A stretch of 17,095 nucleotides of DNA, from contig JAKABL010000010.1 in the NCBI GenBank assembly GCA_021801885.1, forward strand, positions 1-17,095, written 5' to 3'. Positions 11,905-17,095 of the stretch are shown piece by piece (positions within the stretch are counted from its first letter, which is position 1; each line of letters opens with the position of its first letter). The translations under genes and the position numbers were made by a program. The notes under the pieces are model-generated. The model was not told the origin of the DNA. It made no database searches and was given only the letters and a program-made list of their open reading frames with translations. Source of the stretch: a bacterium. GTDB taxonomy: Bacteria; Patescibacteriota; Minisyncoccia; UBA6257; 2-01-FULL-56-20.

Positions 11905-12612
11905 ATGACGCCCACCCGAAGGCCAAATCTTTTCATATTCGGTACGCTCATCGTCCTTCTGGTCGTCCTCATCGTCTTTGCCCCTTCGGTGGGGTGGCGT
12001 CTCCGTGCATTACTCACTCCTTCGGATGTTGCTCCCGGCACTGTTGCCTCCGGCGTGAATGCTTCGGGGGCGGCCGCGCTCCTTACGGAGAACGATGCGC
12101 TTAAGGCCCAGCTTGCCGAATTGCAGGGTATTGCCGCGGCGCTCCCGACGTCCACTCAGGGGTTCGTGCGTGCTATGGTCTATTCGCGCTATCCGTTCGG
12201 CTTCAAGAACGAACTGTTTGTGAATGCCGGATCGGCCGACGGCGTGGCGACGGGAAGCGCGGTCGAGTATCAGGGGATGCTCGTAGGGCGGGTGATCGAT
12301 GTATGGACGCATGATGCCACGGTGGAGACCGTGTTCGACCAGCGGTTCCGGCTCCCGGTTCGTATTGGTTCTTCGGGCATCGACGGATTGCTGACCGGCG
12401 GATCGTATCCGTATGTGGCCTCGATCACGCCCGGCACGACGGTTCCGACGGGCAGCGTGATCGTGAGTGCGGCACAGGGTATACCGTACGGACTTCCGAT
12501 CGGCGTCGTGCAGGCGACAAGCACATCGCCCGACCGTCTCTTTCAGCAGGCCACGATTTCATTTCCTTACAACATAAACGGCATTGAAACGGTGCTTATC
12601 GTGACGCATTGA
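11905..12612 (+). CDS. mreC: Cell shape-determining protein MreC, 235 aa
   Basis: MreC is a bitopic membrane protein that links MreB inside to the wall enzymes outside and activates PBP2. A short basic N-terminus and one membrane helix (about 9-27) are followed by a short coiled coil around AALLTENDALKAQLAELQ (57-74). Two beta-barrel subdomains follow, with the family pattern FVNAGSADGVATGSAVEYQGMLVGRVIDV and later GIDGLLTGG. It is a little shorter than Gram-negative MreC (about 270-360). ATG 11905 is one base after the mreB stop. An upstream ATG at 11887 lies inside mreB and is less likely. mreD follows 4 bases after the stop, so these genes probably share one mRNA. Confidence 0.92.
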   Translation: MTPTRRPNLFIFGTLIVLLVVLIVFAPSVGWRLRALLTPSDVAPGTVASGVNASGAAALLTENDALKAQLAELQGIAAALPTSTQGFVRAMVYSRYPFGFKNELFVNAGSADGVATGSAVEYQGMLVGRVIDVWTHDATVETVFDQRFRLPVRIGSSGIDGLLTGGSYPYVASITPGTTVPTGSVIVSAAQGIPYGLPIGVVQATSTSPDRLFQQATISFPYNINGIETVLIVTH

Positions 12613-12616
12613 TCCC

Positions 12617-13051
12617 ATGAACTACCGCCTCATTGCGGGATTCCTTGTGGTGCTTCTTGCGCTGCTCGTTCAGTTCTCTCTTGGTGCCGCCGGCGTGACC
12701 GTTGATCTTGTGCTCGCCGCACTCGTCGTTCTGGCATTCTTTTTCGAGTGGCCTCAGCTCGCCGTATTCGTTCTTTTCGCCGCGTTCATTCTGAATGCGG
12801 AACCGTGGGTATCACCGGCGATCCTTCTGTTCTCCGCAATCCCTTTCGCGGCCTACGCCTTCAGATTGTTCTTTACTTTGACGCCATGGGCGGGGATCCC
12901 CGTGGCGATCTTTTTGGGGTCAGTTCTTTTCTATTCGATCATGGCTCCGTATATGTTCATGAGCGCGCTTCCCCTGATCGCGCTTGATATTGGAGGGAGT
13001 CTTGTGTTCGGGGAACTTGCGTTTGCGATGCTTCGTGCGGCGGAACGTTAG
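12617..13051 (+). CDS. mreD: Multi-pass membrane protein in the MreD position, 144 aa
   Basis: Five to six hydrophobic helices (about 5-22, 28-43, 47-60, 65-85, 92-110, 113-135) fill almost the whole protein. There is a short polar end (LRAAER). MreD is a small, poorly conserved integral membrane protein of the elongasome, usually 150-170 aa with five or six helices. The identification rests on size, topology and location between mreC and PBP2, not on a sequence motif. An intramembrane Asp (D30) and the AEPW segment (61-64) are the only notable polar sites. Start ATG 12617 is 4 bases after mreC. No ribosome binding site is visible. Confidence 0.65.
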   Translation: MNYRLIAGFLVVLLALLVQFSLGAAGVTVDLVLAALVVLAFFFEWPQLAVFVLFAAFILNAEPWVSPAILLFSAIPFAAYAFRLFFTLTPWAGIPVAIFLGSVLFYSIMAPYMFMSALPLIALDIGGSLVFGELAFAMLRAAER

Positions 13052-13073
13052 GGATGCGGAAGGGGATATTCTA

Positions 13074-13082
13074 TGGTATACT
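13074..13082 (+). promoter_or_regulatory. Extended -10 (TGG-TATACT) for mrdA
   Basis: TATACT at 13077-13082, preceded by TGG, ends 7 bases before ATG 13090. PBP2 can therefore be transcribed separately from mreBCD as a leaderless mRNA. Confidence 0.7.
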
Positions 13083-13089
13083 CGGCTCC

Positions 13090-15042
13090 ATGAAGCGTCA
13101 GGACGACATTCCCTTCGAGGATTCGCTCCACGACGATTGGAGTCGCGATCTCAATATGGTGGAGGTGCCGATCGGCAGCCGGCCGTTCCGTATGGTTGTC
13201 ATTGTGGCGCTCGCCGTCGTGCTGGCCGTGTTCGGTAAGGTTGCCTATCTCGATCTTTTCAACGGGACTTACTATGCCGCGCGCGCGGCCGACAACGCGT
13301 CGCAATCGACGGAGGTGCCCGCACCGCGTGGCATCATTTACGATCGCGAAGGCAATCCGCTCGTCACGAACAACGCGGTGTTCACCGCCACCCTCAATGC
13401 CCGTACGTTCATTTCTCAGCCGTCGTTACAGACGAGCACGATCAATGACGTCGCCCGGGTGCTCAGTCTTTCATCGAGCACGATATGGTCGGAGATCACT
13501 GCGAGCGAAGCCCAGGATTTCGCGACGCCGATCGTGCTTTCAAGCGATCTTACGCAGTCGCAGCTGGTGAATCTTCAGGCGCTTTCACTGCCGACCGTCA
13601 CCATCGGAAGCAACTTTACGCGCGTATATCCCAACGGGCAAGTGTTCGCGTCCGTGATAGGCTACGTTGGTCAACCGACCGCCGCGGACCTTCGGAGCAA
13701 TCCGACGCTCACGCCGAACGGTCTTGTGGGGAGGGCAGGGGTCGAGGAATATTACGACTCTACCCTTCAAGGAAAGCCCGGCGTGGATATTCAATTCCGC
13801 AATGCTCAAGGAAAGGTGCTTGGCACGCAGCAGCAGTCCGCGCCGACCATCGGAAACTCCGTGAGGCTTACGATCGACGGAGGGCTCCAAACTACGCTCT
13901 ATAACGACATTACGAATGAGCTTGCCATTCTTCACCGCCAGATCGGCCTCGGTCTTGCCATTGATCCGCAGAACGGGCAGGTGCTCGCCCTCGTGAATGT
14001 TCCGGGATATGACAACAATCTTTTTTCCAATCCTGCTTCGAACACCGCGGCGATCCAGGGGCTTCTCACATCGCCCGAGGAACCGATGTTCAACCGTATT
14101 ATTGCCGGCCAATATAATCCCGGATCGACGATCAAGCCGCTCGACGCGGTGGCGGCATTGAAAGACGGCGTGATCACGCCGTCGCGGGAGCTTTATTCTC
14201 CGGGGTACCTTATGGTGCCGAATCAATACGATCCTTCGCATCCCACGAAATATCTCGACTGGGAGTGGCACGGCTATATCGATATGGCCCACGCGCTCGC
14301 GCAATCGTCCGATGTGTATTTCTATATTGTCGGCGGAGGATCGCCTGCCACGACGACACCGCTTCTCAATAATCCCGTGGATTACGGCATCAACGGGCTT
14401 GGCATTGATCGGCTTCATTCCTGGTGGCAGACGTTCGGTCTCGGCAAGCCCACCGGCATCGATCTTCCCGGTGAGGCGACGGGATTCCTGCCGACGCCCT
14501 CGTGGTGGAAGAAAGTGTCGGGACAGAACTGGCTCACCGGTGATACCTACAATGTGGCGATCGGACAGGGAAACTTGCTGCTCACGCCACTCCAACTTCT
14601 TAGCTATATCGGCGCGATCGCGAATGGCGGCACCATCTGGCGCCCGTATGTGAACATGAGTTCGACACCCTATGTCGATGAAAATCTCACCTATCTTGCG
14701 CCGCAGATCGCTGCGGTCCAGCAGGGTATGGTCGACGGCGTGGCGACGACGCGGGGGACCGCCCATACACTGAGCGACCTTCCGTTTTCCGTATGCGCCA
14801 AGACGGGATCGGCCCAGATCAAGAATAATACCGAAGAGAACGCCCTTTTCGTGGGATATGCACCGTGCAATAATCCTCAGATCGCGCTCCTTATTCTCAT
14901 TCAAAATTCCAACCAGCTTGCCGGTCTGAATGCCGTGCCGGTGGCCAAGAAGGTTCTCGATTGGTATTATATACACAGGATGAGCGCGCAGGGGAATGCG
15001 ACGAGCACATCCGCAACCTCCACGGCGAACGTGGGTGGATGA
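13090..15042 (+). CDS. mrdA: Penicillin-binding protein 2 (peptidoglycan transpeptidase), 650 aa
   Basis: PBP2 is the D,D-transpeptidase of the elongasome and cross-links new peptidoglycan on the outer face of the membrane. After a 33-residue cytoplasmic tail there is one membrane helix (about 34-54). The pedestal/dimerisation domain starts with the conserved PAPRGIIYDREGNPL (78-91). The transpeptidase domain has all three active-site motifs: SxxK at S346-T-I-K349 in YNPGSTIKP, S406-S-D408 in place of SxN (the SxD form is normal in PBP2), and KTGS (571-574). The frame is open to 13054, but ATG 13090 follows an extended -10 box by 7 bases. The last 20 residues are a Ser/Thr/Ala tail. Its partner glycosyltransferase RodA is not in the window. 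Confidence 0.96.
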   Translation: MKRQDDIPFEDSLHDDWSRDLNMVEVPIGSRPFRMVVIVALAVVLAVFGKVAYLDLFNGTYYAARAADNASQSTEVPAPRGIIYDREGNPLVTNNAVFTATLNARTFISQPSLQTSTINDVARVLSLSSSTIWSEITASEAQDFATPIVLSSDLTQSQLVNLQALSLPTVTIGSNFTRVYPNGQVFASVIGYVGQPTAADLRSNPTLTPNGLVGRAGVEEYYDSTLQGKPGVDIQFRNAQGKVLGTQQQSAPTIGNSVRLTIDGGLQTTLYNDITNELAILHRQIGLGLAIDPQNGQVLALVNVPGYDNNLFSNPASNTAAIQGLLTSPEEPMFNRIIAGQYNPGSTIKPLDAVAALKDGVITPSRELYSPGYLMVPNQYDPSHPTKYLDWEWHGYIDMAHALAQSSDVYFYIVGGGSPATTTPLLNNPVDYGINGLGIDRLHSWWQTFGLGKPTGIDLPGEATGFLPTPSWWKKVSGQNWLTGDTYNVAIGQGNLLLTPLQLLSYIGAIANGGTIWRPYVNMSSTPYVDENLTYLAPQIAAVQQGMVDGVATTRGTAHTLSDLPFSVCAKTGSAQIKNNTEENALFVGYAPCNNPQIALLILIQNSNQLAGLNAVPVAKKVLDWYYIHRMSAQGNATSTSATSTANVGG

Positions 15043-15053
15043 TCTTTGTATGC

Positions 15054-15080
15054 GGATGCGCTTCGGTCGGCATCCTTCCC
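15054..15080 (+). terminator. Possible hairpin terminator after mrdA
   Basis: GGATGC (15054-15059) and GCATCC (15070-15075) form a 6-bp stem containing a CTTCGG-like loop, followed by TTCCCTCC. The T tract is poor, so termination is uncertain. Confidence 0.45.
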
Positions 15081-15131
15081 TCCGTGCGCGTGTAGGAATG
15101 CGATCGCGTGGATACTTCACGGTTTTCGTTT

Positions 15132-15137
15132 TATATT
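15132..15137 (+). promoter_or_regulatory. -10 box TATATT for the galT-like gene
   Basis: TATATT ends 6 bases before ATG 15144. This predicts a leaderless mRNA and favours 15144 over the upstream in-frame ATG at 15108. Confidence 0.6.
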
Positions 15138-15143
15138 TCAACC

Positions 15144-16130
15144 ATGGCTGAGCTTCGTCAGGACATCGTATCGGGAGATTGGGTCCTTCTTGCGCCGGGA
15201 CGCGCCGCGCGCCCCCGGTTTTTGGATGCTAAAAAACAGAAGCGGAAACCTTCGCCCAAAGCAGGATGTCCATTCGAAGATCTTGCGACCGTGAGCGGAA
15301 AACCGCCGCTCTTTACCCATCCCACCGTCGCGCGATGGAAGATCGCCGTCGTGCCGAACAAGTATCCCGCAGTGATTTCCGATGGGGCCGCTTCTGTGCC
15401 GTTCCGTGCGGGTCTCTACCGAGGCCGCACCGCGGTCGGAGCGCACGACCTTGTCATTACCCGCGATCACTACGCTCCTTTTGCCGATCTTCCGCCTGCC
15501 GACGCCGTGCGCGTCTTTACGACATTCCGGCGGTTCCATCGCACCACCGAGGCGGGTGGATCCGCGGCCTATGTCGTATCGTTCTATAATTACGGCCCTT
15601 CCGCCGGATCGTCGATATGGCATCCCCATTATCAGATCCTTACGCTTCCCATCGTTCCCGATCACGTGGCCCATTCGGTGCGCGGCGCTTCGGATTATTT
15701 CCGGCGCCATGGACGTTGCGTGCGATGCGATATCATCAAGGTGGAACGTCGTGCGAAAGTCCGCGTGATCGAGGAGAACTCCCATGCGATCGCCATCGCA
15801 CCCTATGCGTCAAAGAAGCCGTTTGAGGTGAGCGTCATGCCGCGCCGCCATTCATCTTCCTTCCGTACCGCCTCGCCGGAGGCGGTACGCGGTGTCGCGC
15901 TTCTTGCGCGTTCCGTCGCGCGGCGCATGCGCGCGCACCTCAACGATCCTGACTTCAATTTTTTCGTCCACGATGCCCCTCTTGCGCGGAAGGAACACCC
16001 TCATCATCATTGGCATGTAGAAATGGTGCCGCGCGTTTCGATTGACGCAGGCTTCGAACTTTCCACGGGGATCATCATCAATATCGTCGATCCCGATAGC
16101 GCTGCCGCGATGCTCCGCGGGGAGCATTAG
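15144..16130 (+). CDS. galT: Galactose-1-phosphate uridylyltransferase-like (HIT superfamily), 328 aa
   Basis: GalT-type enzymes exchange UMP (or AMP) between a sugar phosphate and a nucleotide sugar through a nucleotidyl-histidine. The active-site motif is IWHPHYQIL, giving H160-P-H162-Y-Q164, with H162 as the expected nucleophile. The C-terminal half repeats the HIT fold, with HPHHHWHVEMVPR (285-297). The N-terminus ELRQDIVSGDWVLLAPGRAARP (3-24) and VVPNKYPAV (69-77) are typical. The first metal site is altered: CPFE (42-45) replaces the usual CxxC. A separate CVRC (192-195) is present and may bind metal. Substrate specificity (galactose-1-P or another sugar phosphate) cannot be read from the sequence. 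ATG 15144 is chosen over 15108 because of the -10 box between them and the family start. Confidence 0.8.
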   Translation: MAELRQDIVSGDWVLLAPGRAARPRFLDAKKQKRKPSPKAGCPFEDLATVSGKPPLFTHPTVARWKIAVVPNKYPAVISDGAASVPFRAGLYRGRTAVGAHDLVITRDHYAPFADLPPADAVRVFTTFRRFHRTTEAGGSAAYVVSFYNYGPSAGSSIWHPHYQILTLPIVPDHVAHSVRGASDYFRRHGRCVRCDIIKVERRAKVRVIEENSHAIAIAPYASKKPFEVSVMPRRHSSSFRTASPEAVRGVALLARSVARRMRAHLNDPDFNFFVHDAPLARKEHPHHHWHVEMVPRVSIDAGFELSTGIIINIVDPDSAAAMLRGEH

Positions 16131-16164
16131 GAGGCCATACAGTGTCCATAGCCCTACTATTTTC

Positions 16165-16509
16165 ATGCAACCTTTGATCGTACGGCATCGCGCGGTGATC
16201 GCCATGTGTGGCGCGGCTTTCGCGTGCATTCTAGGAGGGTTCGGGTGGGTCCTCGCCACACTCGAAGGCGCCGCGGGCCCCCTCATCCTTCACTTCAATG
16301 ATATTACGGGGATCACCCAGGTCGGTTCGTTGCGTACGTTTTTTTTCGCGGGCATATTTGCCTTTGTGGCGGCGGCAGTGAACGTTCCGATCGCCCTCGA
16401 ACTCGACCGTCGAGACCGGGTGCTCGGCAAGCTTCTCGCCGGCATCACGCTTGCCGTTGCGGCCTTGCTTTTTATCGCCTGTGCCGCTATACTGAACGTC
16501 AATGGCTAA
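16165..16509 (+). CDS. Small three-helix membrane protein of unknown function, 114 aa
   Basis: Three hydrophobic helices are predicted at about 10-32, 56-78 and 88-110. A conserved-looking loop, GPLILHFNDITGITQVGSLR (38-57), joins the first two. My recollection is that many CPR genomes encode a small membrane protein with a similar LHYN...GI loop and helix order, but this could not be checked. The function is unknown. The frame is open to 16042 inside the galT-like gene. ATG 16165 follows a TACTAT box (16155-16160) by 4 bases and places a normal N-terminus before the first helix. Its last 8 bases overlap the start of rplU, whose promoter lies inside this gene. Confidence 0.7.
   Translation: MQPLIVRHRAVIAMCGAAFACILGGFGWVLATLEGAAGPLILHFNDITGITQVGSLRTFFFAGIFAFVAAAVNVPIALELDRRDRVLGKLLAGITLAVAALLFIACAAILNVNG
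16465..16493 (+). promoter_or_regulatory. rplU promoter inside the preceding gene
   Basis: TTGCTT (16465-16470) and TATACT (16488-16493) have an ideal 17-base spacer, and the -10 ends 8 bases before ATG 16502. It lies within the coding sequence of the membrane protein, so the same DNA is both codons and promoter. Confidence 0.75.
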
Positions 16510-16819
16510 GGATTTTGCGGTCATTATGACCGGAGGAAAGCAATATAAGGTTTCCGCGGGCGACACGCTCAAGGTGGAAAAGCTGGCTGACGCCAAGGAG
16601 GGCGAGAAGATCGTATTTGACGCGGTGCTTCTCCGTGCCTCCGGGGGTACGGTTCATGTGGGTACGCCCCATGTCGCGGGAGCCTCTTTGAAGGCGGAGA
16701 TCGTCAAGAATGTCCGCGGCGATAAAAAGATCATTTTCAAGTATCACCCAAAGACCAGGAACCGCAGGAAGAAGGGCCATCGTCAGGAATACACCGAGGT
16801 GAAGATCACTGCAATCTGA
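16502..16819 (+). CDS. rplU: 50S ribosomal protein bL21, 105 aa
   Basis: bL21 is a 23S rRNA-binding protein of the large subunit. The family features are present: FAVIMTGGKQYKVSAGDTLKVEKL (5-28), EKIVFDAVLL (35-44), VHVGTPHVAGASLKAEIV (51-68), and the basic motif around KIIFKYHPKTRNRRKKGHRQ (76-95) ending EVKITAI. The length is typical (about 103). ATG 16502 overlaps the previous gene by 8 bases and is served by its own promoter. In most bacteria rpmA (bL27) follows rplU. Here a strong terminator follows instead, so rpmA must be elsewhere or absent. Confidence 0.97.
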   Translation: MAKDFAVIMTGGKQYKVSAGDTLKVEKLADAKEGEKIVFDAVLLRASGGTVHVGTPHVAGASLKAEIVKNVRGDKKIIFKYHPKTRNRRKKGHRQEYTEVKITAI

Positions 16820-16830
16820 TCGCCCCATAG

Positions 16831-16863
16831 TCCCCGGATCGTCCGTGATCCGGGGATTTTTAT
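16831..16863 (+). terminator. Strong rho-independent terminator after rplU
   Basis: TCCCCGGATC (16831-16840) pairs perfectly with GATCCGGGGA (16847-16856) over a 6-base loop, followed by TTTTTATT. Confidence 0.93.
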
Positions 16864-16940
16864 TGCACGGATATTATGGCATATGCATTCCGCGTACGGC
16901 GCGAATATGCGGGGCTGCCATGGTGGAAGGATATTGATAT

Positions 16941-16949
16941 TGGTATAAT
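16941..16949 (+). promoter_or_regulatory. Extended -10 (TGG-TATAAT) for the gene at 16958
   Basis: A consensus TATAAT at 16944-16949, preceded by TGG, ends 8 bases before ATG 16958. It predicts a leaderless mRNA. Confidence 0.75.
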
Positions 16950-16957
16950 GATGTTAT

Positions 16958-17095
16958 ATGGACCAACCGCCATCGATCGAGCAGGGCCTTGAGGCCGACA
17001 TTGCGGCGCTTGCCTCAGAGATCAAAAATCGTCGCGAGAGCGTCACGGTGCAGAATTATAGCGAGCGGGAACTTGTAAGGGAGGCGATACGCGCA
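16958..17095 (+). CDS. N-terminal part of an unknown protein (runs off the window)
   Basis: An open frame of 46 codons without stop runs to the window edge. It starts MDQPPSIEQGLEADIAALAS and continues EIKNRRESVTVQNYSERE and LVREAIRA. The first part looks helical and amphipathic, with no signal peptide, so a cytoplasmic or peripheral protein is likely. The family is not recognisable from this piece. An ATG at 16951 is in another frame and stops after about 13 codons. The frame is chosen because of the promoter spacing and the continuous coding potential. Confidence 0.7.
   Translation, partial: MDQPPSIEQGLEADIAALASEIKNRRESVTVQNYSERELVREAIRA

Noticed and set aside
13585..15141. A 518-codon open frame on the minus strand across mrdA
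   Set aside because: It is antisense to a clear PBP2 gene with all active-site motifs, and its translation is Arg/His-rich with no recognisable domain. Long antisense frames are common in GC-rich coding sequence.
1..17095. Frequent GATC tetramers
   Set aside because: They seem explained by codon choice (ATC and GAT codons in a GC-rich genome). Without a count against a background model, no methylation or uptake signal can be claimed.
1..17095. CRISPR arrays, insertion sequences, integrase genes, att sites
   Set aside because: I saw no regularly spaced repeats, transposase motifs or flanking inverted repeats anywhere in the window.

Overview
The window looks like a chromosomal segment of a Patescibacteria/CPR bacterium, most likely a GC-rich Parcubacteria lineage. 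This is an inference from several signs: very compact single-copy housekeeping genes, a prolyl-tRNA synthetase without an editing domain, an EF-P with an atypical loop, many small exported proteins of unknown function, and almost no Shine-Dalgarno sequences. No 16S rRNA or similar marker is present, so the placement is tentative.

Layout. Positions 1-6640 form a cell-surface or accessory block of short, mostly single-gene units, many with their own -10 box and hairpin terminator. It holds the tail of an unseen upstream gene, a membrane-anchored protein (129-737), an Ala-rich secreted protein (844-1710), an aldo/keto reductase (1811-2788), a secreted protein resembling the type VI secretion tube protein Hcp (2889-3497), a small Cys/His protein (3658-3888), a bacterial PH-domain membrane protein (3972-4568), an exported protein with a calcium-loop-like motif (4604-5161), and on the minus strand a PEGA-domain surface protein (5234-6631). 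The 345-base gap at 6641-6985 has divergent promoters and encodes a strongly folded RNA of about 120 nt that I cannot assign to a family.

From 6986 the genes are housekeeping. The translation and tRNA set is rpsP, khpA-like, efp, mnmA and proS. It runs directly into the rod-shape set mreB, mreC, an mreD-position membrane protein and mrdA (PBP2). MreB/C/D and PBP2 would form the elongasome that directs lateral wall synthesis. A GalT-like nucleotidyl transferase, a three-helix membrane protein, rplU (bL21) and the start of an unknown gene close the window.

The most general signal concerns expression. About ten genes have a TATAAT-like box ending only 6-8 nt before the start codon with no ribosome binding site, which points to leaderless mRNAs as the main mode. 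This also corrects several start sites. The best candidates for undescribed biology are the structured RNA at 6738-6887, the exported Hcp-like protein with no visible secretion system, and the EF-P with a Gln at the tip position normally occupied by modified Lys or Arg.
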